Below, piece after piece: positions 51,784 through 61,000 of a stretch of DNA of 64,000 bases; position 1 is the stretch's first letter; each line of letters starts with the position of its first letter. The notes beneath the pieces were generated by a model, which was not told where the DNA came from, searched no databases, and was given only the letters and a program-made list of their open reading frames with translations. Origin of the DNA: Verrucomicrobiota bacterium (GTDB lineage: Bacteria > Verrucomicrobiota > Verrucomicrobiia > Opitutales > UBA953); assembly GCA_014193315.1 (NCBI GenBank), contig BJHS01000001.1, positions 1 through 64,000 of the forward strand, written 5' to 3'. Made by a program: the position numbers and the translations under genes.

Positions 51784-52259
51784 AGCCGCCGCTCCACCTC
51801 GTCCTGCTCCGTCCGGAGATCCCCCCGAACACCGGCAACGTCGGCCGCATGTGCGCCGTGACGGGATGCGTGCTGCACCTCGTCCATCCGCTAGGCTTCA
51901 AGATCGACGACGCCAAGCTGCGTCGAGCCGGTATGGATTACTGGCACGAGCTCGATGTCCGGCATCACGATAACTGGGAAGCCTTCCTCGCCTCGCCCGG
52001 CCGCCCGGAACGCCTCTGGCTCTTCACGACCAAGACGACACGCGGCCTCTGGGATGCGGAGTTCCAAGAAGGCGACGGACTCGTCTTCGGCAACGAAGGC
52101 TCCGGCACGTCCGACGACATCCACGCGTGGTTCGGTCCGGACCGCGAAGTGAAGATCCCGCACTTCAATGATAAGACCCGTTCGCTCAACCTTTCGACCG
52201 CCTGCGGGATCGCGACCTACGAGGCGCTGAGGCAGATTAAGAAGAGAGGACTGAGTTGA
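51780..52259 (+). CDS. trmL: tRNA (cytidine/uridine-34 2'-O)-methyltransferase TrmL
   Basis: 159 aa, GTG start overlapping the smpB stop. SPOUT knot motifs are visible: LVLLRPEIPPNTGNVGRMC, LVFGNEGSGTSD and RSLNLSTACGIATYEALRQ. Length is typical of TrmL. It methylates the wobble ribose of some tRNAs. The last 16 nt of the gene lie within the left arm of an inverted repeat (52244-52282). Confidence 0.94.
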   Translation: MKPPLHLVLLRPEIPPNTGNVGRMCAVTGCVLHLVHPLGFKIDDAKLRRAGMDYWHELDVRHHDNWEAFLASPGRPERLWLFTTKTTRGLWDAEFQEGDGLVFGNEGSGTSDDIHAWFGPDREVKIPHFNDKTRSLNLSTACGIATYEALRQIKKRGLS

Positions 52260-52282
52260 GGACTGGATGGAGGTCTGAATTG
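52244..52282. repeat. Left arm of an imperfect inverted repeat
   Basis: GAGAGGACTGAGT (52244-52256), then a GAGGACTGGATGGAGG segment and CTGAATTG. The same pieces occur inverted at 52781-52822, in a slightly different order. The arm overlaps the end of trmL. Confidence 0.6.
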
Positions 52283-52384
52283 GAACGCAGATTTTAAGGC
52301 GGAGTTTGCCTAGGGGTGACTGAGGTGATTGGCGACGGGCTGGTGTGGGCGCGAATGCTTCGATATCCGGATGGAGGAAGGGTC

Positions 52385-52738
52385 TTGGGTCCAGATTACC
52401 GAAGGTTGTCGGCGTGGTCGGAGGCCTGCGACCTTGCGGTCTCTGCGTATTTAATGTGCCGAGCCAATTGAGCACGGCTTGATGCCGACATCATCCATCA
52501 GTTGAGACGTGCGGCGGTTTCGGTGCCGTCGAATATCGCCGAGGGTAACGCCAAGGGTACGAATAAGGATGCATTGAAGTTTCTGTACATCGCCAGGGGG
52601 TCGCTGGCCGAGCTCGAGACGCAGGTACTTATCAGCATTAAGGCGGGCTTGCTGAAGGAATCGGACGTCTTTTGGGTCACCGAACACAGTAATCGGGTGG
52701 GGCGCCTTACTGGAGGTCTCATCCGGTATCGGAAACCC
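52385..52738 (+). pseudogene. Four-helix-bundle (23S rRNA intervening-sequence-type) pseudogene
   Basis: The family signature LRRAAVSVPSNIAEG at 52502-52546 is followed by LKFLYIARGSLAELETQVLI, matching small four-helix-bundle (S23/IVP-type) proteins. The matching N-terminal helix (YRRLSAWSEACDLAVSAYL) lies upstream in the same frame but is cut by TGA at 52469-52471. No stop closes the natural C-terminus, so the frame runs on to 53170 through unrelated sequence. It therefore looks decayed. It lies between the arms of the inverted repeat at 52244 and 52781, as an isolated cassette. The function of the family is unknown. Confidence 0.75.
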
Positions 52739-52780
52739 CGGTTAGACGGACAGCCCGTCCACTTGATTCATCGATGGAGC

Positions 52781-52822
52781 CCTCCGTCCGGTCCTCAATT
52801 CAGCCCGCCACTCAGTCCTCTC
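52781..52822. repeat. Right arm of the imperfect inverted repeat
   Basis: CCTCCGTCCGGTCCT, CAATTCAG and ACTCAGTCCTCTC (52781-52822) are the reverse complement of the pieces of the left arm. The exact 13-nt match is 52810-52822 against 52244-52256. Confidence 0.6.
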
Positions 52823-52874
52823 ATTTTCTCCGCCCTCCGCTTGCCTTTCGCCCTCGTCCCTTACTCTTCCATTC

Positions 52875-53648
52875 ATGTCCCGACTCGATGTCGTCCGCGC
52901 CCGTATCGCGCCCGCCCGCCAGCGCCTGCTCGCGCACCCCCTCTACGCCCGGATGGCCTCGCTCGACGACGTCCGCGTGTTCATGTGTTCGCACGTCTTC
53001 GCGGTCTGGGATTTCATGTCGCTCCTGAAGCGCCTGCAGCGCGACCTGACCTGCGTGACGGTTCCCTGGGTGCCGTTCGGCGACGCCGAGGTGCGTTTCT
53101 TGATCAACGAGATAGTCTGCGGCGAAGAATCCGACGTCGACCCGCGTGGCGGTCGTGTCGCGCACTTTGATCTCTATCTGCGGGCGATGCACGAGGCCGG
53201 TTCCGATACGGCCGCGGTCGATAAGGCGCTCGCCTCGGTCCGGTCAGGTGGTTCGACCGCCACCGCGTTGGTCTCCACCGGCGTCCCGGCAGGTGCCGCC
53301 GCTTTCTCCGGCGCGACCTTCGCCTTGGCGACGAATGGGAAGTCCCACGAGGTCGCCGCGGCCTTCACCTTCGGACGCGAAGACCTGATCCCCGACCTGT
53401 TCACGGAATTGGTCACGCGTCTCAGCCGGGAATACCCGGGCAAGCTTGATACCTTCCGTTATTACCTCGAACGGCATATCGAGGTCGACGGCGGCCATCA
53501 TGGCGCCATCTCGCTTCGCATGGTCGAGCTACTCTGCGGCGACGATGATCGCAAGTGGGCCGAAGCCGCCGAGGCTGCCGTTGCCGCCATCGAGTCGCGC
53601 ATCGCCCTTTGGGATACGATTGTCGGGGAGCTTCCCCGTCATGGGTAA
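52875..53648 (+). CDS. DUF3050 family protein (haem-oxygenase-like helical fold)
   Basis: 257 aa. It matches the DUF3050 pattern: HPLYARMASLDDVRVFMCSH, VWDFMSLLKRLQRDLT, INEIVCGEESD and RHIEVDGGHHGAIS. Histidine and glutamate residues in these motifs look like metal ligands of the haem-oxygenase-like superfamily of di-iron proteins. The enzymatic role is unknown. The gene is intact and starts 53 nt after the right inverted-repeat arm. Its end overlaps the broken DUF2306 gene by 8 nt. Confidence 0.88.
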   Translation: MSRLDVVRARIAPARQRLLAHPLYARMASLDDVRVFMCSHVFAVWDFMSLLKRLQRDLTCVTVPWVPFGDAEVRFLINEIVCGEESDVDPRGGRVAHFDLYLRAMHEAGSDTAAVDKALASVRSGGSTATALVSTGVPAGAAAFSGATFALATNGKSHEVAAAFTFGREDLIPDLFTELVTRLSREYPGKLDTFRYYLERHIEVDGGHHGAISLRMVELLCGDDDRKWAEAAEAAVAAIESRIALWDTIVGELPRHG

Positions 53649-54239
53649 GGCCGCCTTCTGGGCGATCACGGCCGCATCCATGGCCGTCGCCATCTATGCG
53701 CTGGTCGGTTACGCTTTCCTCACGCTGGCCAGACGGTCCACCCGTCGATGCAGGCGGCCTACGCGGAACACCCTTGGCGCATCCTCACCCATGTCGGGGC
53801 TTCGCTGGTCGCGCTGGCCATCGGGCCGTGGCAGTTCATCCCCGCCTTGCGTCGTCGCAAGGCCTTGCATCGCGGACTCGGCTTCGCCTACTTCCTCACG
53901 GTCTTGGTCGGCGGCATCTCCGGTTTGTTCACGGCGTTCATCGCCCAAGGTGGTGCCATCTCGATGGCCGGCTTCGTGGTGCTCTCCGCCTTCTGGATCG
54001 GCACCGCGCTTCTTGCCCTCGCCGCCGTGAAGGGTGCCGATTACGCCGCCCATGAGCGCTGGGCGATCCGGAATTTCTCGCTTACTTTTGCGGCGGTGAC
54101 GATCCGCTGGCAACTGGGCGCGGGCTTCGCGGTCGGCCGGCCCTTTGAGGATTTCTACTGGATGCTCTCGTGGACCTGCTGAATCCCGAACCTGCTGGTC
54201 GCCGAATGGCTGATCCGGCGCCGCCGGGCCGAGGCCTAG
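53641..54239 (+). pseudogene. DUF2306 membrane protein, disrupted by frameshift and nonsense codon
   Basis: The N-terminal hydrophobic helix (AFWAITAASMAVAIYALVGY) is in the frame of ATG 53641. The rest (HPWRILTHVGASLVALAIGPWQFIPALRRRKALHRGLGFAY and on) is in another frame, so a one-base shift lies near 53735. Near the end, TGA at 54180-54182 stands where the family has Trp (SWTC-stop-IPNLLVAEWLIRR), and the frame continues to TAG at 54237. The two lesions point to a dead gene. It overlaps the end of the DUF3050 gene and was probably coupled to it. Confidence 0.85.
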
Positions 54240-54291
54240 TTCAGGTTTTGGGGTGGCCTCTGCGCTCGATCGCGATTGGAGTCTCGCCCGC

Positions 54292-55083
54292 ATGCTCACC
54301 CCCGAAGTCTTGCCTCCCTTGTTGACCGGCCCGCGCGGCACGGTCGGGGGCATCGCCTTGCAGAGCCTGCTCAACTATGCCTTCTGGGCCGGCCTCGCTT
54401 GGTTGCTCGGCTACGTGCTGTTTCGTCGTCGTTGGGCCGCCCGGAAGATCATCCCGGCTTACCCCGCCGGCGCCGACGTCCGGCGCGAGCTCGGCTGGTC
54501 GCTGCTCACCGTCGTCGTTTACGGGACTGTGGGCGCGGGCACGCTGTGGCTGGCGAAGCAAGGTTGGACGCGGCTTTACTGGAAGCTCGACGCGCATGGG
54601 CCGCTGTGGTTCTGGACGACCGTCGCGGCCGCGATCCTGCTCCACGACACCTACTTCTACTGGACGCATCGGCTGATGCATCACCCGCGCCTGTTCCGGT
54701 GGTTCCATCGCGTGCACCATGAGAGCGTTAACCCGAGCCCGTGGGCCGCGTATTGCTTCAGCCCGCTCGAGGCCGCGGTCCAGGCCGGCATCTTCCCCCT
54801 GGTGGCCTGCCTCTTGCCGATCCACCCCTTGGCGTTCGCCGCTTTCATGGTTTGGCAGATCGTCTTCAACGTGCTGGGGCATGCGGGCTACGAGTTCTAC
54901 CCGCCGTGGTTGCTGGACGGTTGGCTCGGGCGCTTCCTCAACACCCCGACGAACCATATCCAGCACCACGAGTCCTTCCGCGGGAACTACAGTCTTTATT
55001 TCAACTATTGGGACCGCTGGATGGGGACGAACCACCCCGGTTACGAGGCACGCTTCCGCGAGGTCACGACCCGGCCGCGCTGA
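54292..55083 (+). CDS. Sterol desaturase/fatty acid hydroxylase-family membrane protein
   Basis: 263 aa from ATG at 54292; a GTG at 54253 would add 13 residues. Several membrane segments and the di-iron histidine clusters are visible: HDTYFYWTHRLMHH, RWFHRVHHES and NHIQHHESF. Together they match the H-x3-4-H, H-x2-H-H, H-x2-H-H arrangement. Members hydroxylate lipids or sterol precursors. No obvious acceptor genes are nearby, though lipid genes occur elsewhere in the window. It begins 52 nt after the broken DUF2306 gene. Confidence 0.93.
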   Translation: MLTPEVLPPLLTGPRGTVGGIALQSLLNYAFWAGLAWLLGYVLFRRRWAARKIIPAYPAGADVRRELGWSLLTVVVYGTVGAGTLWLAKQGWTRLYWKLDAHGPLWFWTTVAAAILLHDTYFYWTHRLMHHPRLFRWFHRVHHESVNPSPWAAYCFSPLEAAVQAGIFPLVACLLPIHPLAFAAFMVWQIVFNVLGHAGYEFYPPWLLDGWLGRFLNTPTNHIQHHESFRGNYSLYFNYWDRWMGTNHPGYEARFREVTTRPR

Positions 55084-55112
55084 CCAGAGGTCGCGCGCAA
55101 GAAGAAAGGTGA

Positions 55113-55193
55113 CCGTCCTGGTGGCTTAGCGGTCGCATGACCGCGGCCGTGCACAAACCCAACAAGCTATGAACAATCCAGCCGCCAGGACGG
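55113..55193. repeat. Inverted repeat enclosing a small hairpin, convergent intergenic region
   Basis: Arms CCGTCCTGGTGGC (55113-55125) and GCCGCCAGGACGG (55181-55193) pair with one mismatch. Between them a second hairpin GCGGTC-GCAT-GACCGC is centred near 55135. No T-run follows. The element lies between the convergent hydroxylase and EamA genes and could act as a bidirectional terminator or a folded RNA. Confidence 0.45.
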
Positions 55194-55289
55194 GTTCCGG
55201 TTCAGGAACTTAGTAAGTATGCGGTTGCCGAGCATCGCCTGCAATCGGTTCGGCATAGGGTAAAAACCCTAGACGCTTTAGATAGACAG

Positions 55290-56222
55290 TTAACCTGCTG
55301 AATTAAAGTGACTTAGGAAACTAACTCCAATGTTGGGATTGCGCAGGAGGACCACCCCGGTAACCGCGATACCCCCGCCTGCCCAGACGCGGGTGCTGGG
55401 CCTTTGCCCCTCGACCACCCATTGGAATAGCAGAGCCAGTAGTGGGGACATCGCCACGATGCTGAGCACGACCGCGGCGGGTTGGGTGGTCAGGGCCCAT
55501 TGGTAGCAAGCGACGCCGATGCCTGGACCCGAAACGCCGTTCATCAGCGCCCAGCCCCGCGCCTTCCAGCCGTCGTAGGGCCGGCGGATTTGGGCGAGCA
55601 GGCCGCGCTTGCGCGTGTTCCAGAGGACGAAGGCGAGCACGATGGGCAGGCCACCAAGGATACGCAGGAAGCCTTGGGTCCAGCCATCCGGTACCTCCAC
55701 CTGCGCCGCCACGCACGCCGCCTTCGCCATCGGCGTGCTCACGGCGCCGCAGGCCTGGCCCAACGCCGCGAGGATCGAGAGGGCGATCCCGGCCCGCCAG
55801 TAACGCGGGTCGCCGACCGGGCGAGAGCCGAGGGCGGTCGCGACGCCGACGAGGATGACGGCGGCCGCGGCCATCTGCGCGGGCGAGGGGGCGTGCCCCA
55901 GCACGAGGTACTCGAGGAGGAGGGCGAACGGCGCCGCCAACGTTTGCATCACGAGCAGGGCGAGGCCCGCGCCGATCCGGGTCAGCGAGTGGAAGCTGGC
56001 GATATCGCCCACGCCGAGGCCGATGGCTCCGCCGAGCAGCAACCAGGGCCAGCCGGGGACGAGGAGCGGTTGGTGGGTGCCGAGGATGACGGTGCCAATC
56101 GCAAGGAAGGCGATGGTGATGCGTGCGAGGTTCGCAAGGTCCGCCCCGTGGTGGAACGAGCTGCGCCGGGCGCAGGTGATCGACCACGCAAAGAAGAAGG
56201 CGGCTCCGAAGGCGGACTCCAT
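55290..56222 (-). CDS. EamA/DMT-family transporter
   Basis: 310 aa with about ten membrane segments and two EamA repeats (about 5-130 and 150-295). Motifs include GLGVGDIASFHSLTRIGAGLALL and AAVVLSIVAMSPLLALLFQWV. The substrate is unknown; many family members export amino acids or nucleotide-sugar-like metabolites. The start ATG overlaps the hemW stop (TGATG), so it is translationally coupled in the sufT-hemW-EamA unit. Confidence 0.92.
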   Translation of the reverse strand: MESAFGAAFFFAWSITCARRSSFHHGADLANLARITIAFLAIGTVILGTHQPLLVPGWPWLLLGGAIGLGVGDIASFHSLTRIGAGLALLVMQTLAAPFALLLEYLVLGHAPSPAQMAAAAVILVGVATALGSRPVGDPRYWRAGIALSILAALGQACGAVSTPMAKAACVAAQVEVPDGWTQGFLRILGGLPIVLAFVLWNTRKRGLLAQIRRPYDGWKARGWALMNGVSGPGIGVACYQWALTTQPAAVVLSIVAMSPLLALLFQWVVEGQRPSTRVWAGGGIAVTGVVLLRNPNIGVSFLSHFNSAG

Positions 56223-57364
56223 CAGTCGAAGCGTTCGAGGATCGCGACGCCCACCGCATCGGCGCGCATCCGGCCCTCGCCGGTGAGGCGGACGCCGTCA
56301 CCGCTGGTTTCCATCAGGCCTTCCGTGATGAGGTCTTGGAAGAGGCCGGCGACGCGGGCGGGGAGGGGCGTCGCGAACCGCGTCGCCAGCGCGGCGGGGT
56401 CGACGCCGGCGTTCAGACGCAGTCCGAACACCAAGGCGTCGCCGAGCAGGTCCGCCGGGCTCAGGTCCTTGACCTGCTCGAGCGTCGGCGTGCCGGCCTC
56501 GATGCCTTGGATCCATTGGTCCAGGTTGGCGGGATTGGTCCAGCGACGGTCGCCCCATTGCGAGGCGGCGGAGGGGCCGTAGCCGATCCAGGAGCCCATC
56601 TCCCAGGTGATGAGGTTGTGCCGACAGGCATGGCCCGCGCGGGCGAAGTTGGAGGTCTCGTACTGCGCGTAGCCGTGCGCCTCGAGCTGCTCCCAGGTTT
56701 GCCGGTAAAGGCGCGCCTCGAGTTCGCGGTCGATCTTCACCTTGCCCTGCGAGAGTTTCACGAACATCGCCGTATCCTCCTCGAACGTCAGGCAGTAGGT
56801 CGAGAGGTGGTCGGGGCGCAGCGCCATCGCCCGGCGCAGGTCTTCGGTCCATCGCCGCTCATCCTGGCCGGGGATGGCGAAGATGAGGTCGAGGTTGCGC
56901 GAGGCGAAGCCGGCGGCCTCGATGAGCTCCCAGGCTTCTATGATCTGCTTCGGCGAATGCCGGCGGCCGAGGGCGTCGAGCGTGGCGTCGTCGAAACTCT
57001 GCACGCCCATCGAGACGCGGGTGACGCCGATTTCCTTGAGCGCCGCGAGCTTGTCGGCTCGGACGGAGGAAGGCGCGAGCTCGACGGTCCATTCGGCCGG
57101 CTGGCCCGCCGCCCGCACCATCGCGGTCCCGAGGCGGCGCAGGTCGTCGGCGGGGAGCAGGCCGGGCGTCCCGCCGCCCCAGAAGGCGGTCTCGACCCGT
57201 CCTGGCGGGTGCAAGGCGAGTTCCCGCTCGATGGCGGCGAGGAAGCGCTCGACCTCGCCCCGCTTCGGCTGCTCCTGATAGAACGAGCAGAAGTCGCAGG
57301 ACGACGCGCAGAACGGGACGTGCAGGTAGAGGGCTGTCGCGGGCTGCACGAGCGTGGCCATCAT
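56222..57364 (-). CDS. hemW: HemW-like radical SAM protein (haem chaperone)
   Basis: 380 aa from ATG at 57364, overlapping the sufT stop (ATGA). The radical-SAM cysteines are C19-x3-C23-x2-C26 (CASSCDFC). HemW-type motifs follow: GGGTPGLLPADDL, a GVQSFDDATLDALGRRHSPKQ block and YETSNFARAGHACRHN. The shape is that of HemW rather than the HemN oxidase. HemW binds haem for delivery to respiratory enzymes. Pairing with sufT fits an Fe-S-dependent role. Confidence 0.94.
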   Translation of the reverse strand: MMATLVQPATALYLHVPFCASSCDFCSFYQEQPKRGEVERFLAAIERELALHPPGRVETAFWGGGTPGLLPADDLRRLGTAMVRAAGQPAEWTVELAPSSVRADKLAALKEIGVTRVSMGVQSFDDATLDALGRRHSPKQIIEAWELIEAAGFASRNLDLIFAIPGQDERRWTEDLRRAMALRPDHLSTYCLTFEEDTAMFVKLSQGKVKIDRELEARLYRQTWEQLEAHGYAQYETSNFARAGHACRHNLITWEMGSWIGYGPSAASQWGDRRWTNPANLDQWIQGIEAGTPTLEQVKDLSPADLLGDALVFGLRLNAGVDPAALATRFATPLPARVAGLFQDLITEGLMETSGDGVRLTGEGRMRADAVGVAILERFD

Positions 57365-57906
57365 TCCAACCCGAGTTGCTTGCGGCCGGCTTCGGAGATC
57401 ATCCGCGGGTTCCAGACCGGGTCCCAGACAATGGCGACCTCGGCGGACTCGATCCCGGCGAGGGCCTCGAGCTTGGCTTGGGCGTCCGCGGCGATGACGG
57501 GCCCCATGCCGCACCCTTGCGCGGTGAGGGTCATCTTCACGGCGACCTTCTGACCGCCGCGTTCACCCGGGGCGAGCGCCAGGTCGTAGATGAGGCCGAG
57601 GTCCACGATGTTGACCGGGATTTCCGGATCAAAGCATCCCTTGAGCGCCTCCCAGAGCGCGGACTCGTCGAGCGGGCCGGTCGCGACGTTCCCGGCCTTC
57701 GCGGCGTAGAGTTCGACCGCGTCCGCGCCGAGGGCCGCCAGGTCGGCCGGCGCGATGCGGAAGAGTCCCATCGGGGTGCGGACCGTCGCCGAGCCGCCGA
57801 GCGCCTGGGTGACCTCGACTTCCGTCCCGGCCTCGAGGATCGCCGCATCCCCGGCGGGGATGACGGTGACGGGACAGTCGCGGAGCAGGCGGTGGTGCGA
57901 GGACAT
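57361..57906 (-). CDS. sufT: Fe-S cluster assembly protein SufT (MIP18/DUF59 family)
   Basis: 181 aa. The C-terminal domain has the SufT/PaaD pattern: IPVNIVDLGLIYDLAL, VKMTLTAQGCGMGPVIAADAQAKLEAL and VAIVWDPVWNPRMISEAGRK. The DUF59 domain is preceded by a small beta domain (LRDCPVTVIPAGDAAILEAGT). The Cys in TAQGCGMG is the usual conserved residue. It helps mature Fe-S proteins, and hemW, an Fe-S enzyme, follows directly. No sufBCDS gene is in the window. Confidence 0.92.
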   Translation of the reverse strand: MSSHHRLLRDCPVTVIPAGDAAILEAGTEVEVTQALGGSATVRTPMGLFRIAPADLAALGADAVELYAAKAGNVATGPLDESALWEALKGCFDPEIPVNIVDLGLIYDLALAPGERGGQKVAVKMTLTAQGCGMGPVIAADAQAKLEALAGIESAEVAIVWDPVWNPRMISEAGRKQLGLE

Positions 57907-58058
57907 GGGGTTAACCTTGGCTTCCGGGCCCGGGACGCAAGCGTCCGCTGCGGCCGCCCCCGGCCCTCATGTGCTTTTCGCGCTAGCAGACTTGCGTTTC
58001 AGGATGACATGCGGGGTTGTCCGCCCCGGCCGGCCGGCTAGGGTAGGAGACCCCTGCC

Positions 58059-61000
58059 ATGCGTCCCCGCCTCCTCTCCGCCCTGTTCCTCGGCCTCGCC
58101 TTGGTCGCCGCCGCCGCGCCGGTCTCCTTGTTCGACGGCAAGACCCTTGACGGCTGGGAGGGCGACCCCGCTTGGTGGCGCGTCGAGGACGGCGAGATCC
58201 GCGGTGGTTCGACCACGCAGAACGTGCCGCGCAACTTCTTCCTCGCGACGAACCAGAGCTACCAGAACTTCGAACTGCGCGTGAAGCTCCGCCTGACCGG
58301 CACCGGCTTCGTGAACAGCGGCGTGCAGATCCGTAGCGTTCGCGTCCCCAACAACACCGAGATGTCAGGTTATCAGGTGGACTTCGGGCCGGGTTGGTAC
58401 GGCAAGCTCTACGACGAGAGCCGCCGCAACAAGGTCATCGCCGACTCGACCGACCCCAAGGCCGTCCAGGCCGCGGTCAAGGAAGGCGACTGGAACGAGT
58501 ACCGCATCCGCGCCGAGGGTCGCCGCCTCCGCTCCTGGATCAACGGCGTGCCGGCGTTGGATTACACCGAGGCCGACGCTTACATCGCAACGGACGGCCG
58601 GATTGGCCTCCAGATCCATGCCGGCGGCAAAGCCGTCATCCAAGCCAAGGACATCGAGATCGAGGAACTGCCCGCGACCCCCGCCGAAATGACCTGGGCG
58701 AAGCTCAAGGCCGCCGCCCCCGCGAAGGCCGAGGCCCCGAAGAAGAAGGATATCGGGTACAATAACGTGCAGGGCGTGCGCCGCACCGCCGAGGAGCAGC
58801 GGAAGCTCTTCCACCTGCCCGAGGGTTTCGAGATCGAGCTCTTCGCCCAGGAGTCGCCCGGTTTTGGCAAGTTCGTCATGCTCGTCTTCGACCAGCAGGG
58901 CCGCGCCTGGTCCAGCACCGCGCTGGAGTATCCGGTCGACGCCAACGAGAACCCGGCCGCGGCCGAGGCCCTCTATAAGTCGAAGGCGCGCGACAAAGTC
59001 ATCGTCTTCGACCGTCCGTTCGCCGGCAGCCCGCAGGAGCCCCGCGTCTTCGCCGACGGGCTCGCGATCCCCGAGGGCGTGCTGCCTTACAAGGACGGCG
59101 CAATCGTTCAGCACGGCCACGACGTCGTCTTCTTGCGCGACACCGATGGCGACGGTCAGGCCGACAAGCGGGAGGTCCTGCTGACCGGCTTCGGCATCCA
59201 GGATTCCCACTTGTTCCCGCACCAGTTCACGCGCGCCCCAGGGGGTTGGTTCTGGCTCGCGCAGGGTGCGTTCAACTCCGGCAAGGTGACCACCACGAAA
59301 GGGGAGACCACCGATTTTCCCAGCACGCGCATGGCCCGTTTCCGGCCCGATGGAAGTTTCTTCGAGCCGACGAGCACCGGCCCGTGCAATATCTGGGGAC
59401 TCGTGCTGACGGGCCAGGGCGAGACCTTCATCCAGGAGGCCAACGACTATGGCTACCCCGTGATGCCGTTCCACGAGTACGCTTGGTATCCCGGCTGCGC
59501 CGATCGCCTCGCGAAGTCCTACCAGCCGCCGTTCCCCGTGCAGGCGCCCCAGTTCAAGATGGGTGGGACGGGCCTCAGCGGCCTCGCCTTGAGCGATCAT
59601 GGCATCTGGCCCCAGGGCTACGCCGACGTCATGTATGTGGCCAACCCGATCACCTCGAAGGTCAACGCCATCAAGATGTCGGGGGATGGGGCGGGCTATT
59701 CCTTGGAGAAGCTGGCCGACCTCGTCACCTGCGACGACCCGTTCTTCCGCCCGATTGCGATGACGATGGGCCCCGACGGCTGCCTCTACGTGATCGATTG
59801 GTACAACAAGATCATCAGCCATAACGAAGTCGCCCGTAACCACCCCGACCGCGATAAGCAGTCGGGTCGTATCTGGCGCATCAAGCCGAAGGGGTATGTC
59901 GCCCCGGCGATCCCTAATTACACTAAGCTCAGCTCCGCCGACCTTATCGCCCGCCTCGGTGGCGCGATCGTCGGCGACGCGCATCTGGCTTGGCAGACCC
60001 TGGCTGACCGTGCCCCTGAGGCCGCCACCACCGCCGCCCTGCGCCAGCTCGCGCAGGACGACGCCGCCCCGGCCGCCCGCCGGATTCAGGCACTTTGGGT
60101 GCTGGGTTGGCAGCAAAAGCACCCGGTCGACCTCGTGGCTGGCCTATTGAAGTCATCCAATCGCAACGTCCGCCGAGAAGCGGTGAGCGTGCTACGTTAC
60201 GCCGGTTCGCTCGACGCCGCCCAGATTGCCTTGTTGGCCGGGTTGCGCACGGACGTCGATGCCGAGGTGCGCCAGGCGGCGATCAAGACCCTGGGGGAGG
60301 CGACGACTTCCGCCGCCGCGCTGCCGGCGTTGCTCACGTATGGTCAACCTTCCTTGGCCGGGCCCGTGGCGCCTTCGCGTGATGGCAAGCCGATCAAGGT
60401 CGGGGAGGCCTACTACCGTGAGTTCGAACGCTTTCTGGTGCGCATGTACCTCGAGCGTCAGCCTGCCGCCGTGGCCACGCTCCTGCAGCGGACCGACTCT
60501 GGTCTTTCCGGCGAGGCGAGGCTTTTCGCCACCTTGGCCTTGGAGCCGAAGGCCGGCGCGACCATCCTCGCCGCCGTGCTCCCCACGTTGGCGCGTGCTC
60601 CGACCAGCGAGGAACTATTCAGTCTTGCCCAGTCCATCTCGGTCCCGGCTTGCGCCGACGCGCTGCGCGCGTTGCTCCGGAAGCCCGCCGTGCGTGCGGA
60701 GGTCGCGGAGGGCTTGCTGGCGGCCCGCACGAAGCTCGACCCCGCGAAGGTCGGCCCGCTGCTGGCCGATGTCGCCAAGGAGCTGCTGACCGGGGACGCG
60801 AAGTCCCGCGCCCTCGCGGTGGCCCTCATCGGCGGGTTCCAACTCGCCGCCCTCGAGCCCGACTTGGTAGCCTTCGCCCAGGCGACCCAGGAGCCCGCGG
60901 CTCTCGCCGCCTCGCTCCAAGCGTTGCGTGACCTGCGCAGCGCGGAGGTCGCCCTTTTCGTCGAGCTCGCCGCTTCGCCGGACGCGGGGGTCGTCGACCA

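Noticed and set aside
52469-54182. Reassignment of UGA to Trp or selenocysteine
   Set aside because: TGA codons interrupt the four-helix-bundle and DUF2306 genes, but many genes in the window end in TGA and the DUF2306 gene also has a frameshift. Decay is the simpler reading.
58365-60122. 585-codon open frame on the minus strand
   Set aside because: Antisense to the second PVC protein; no motif seen.
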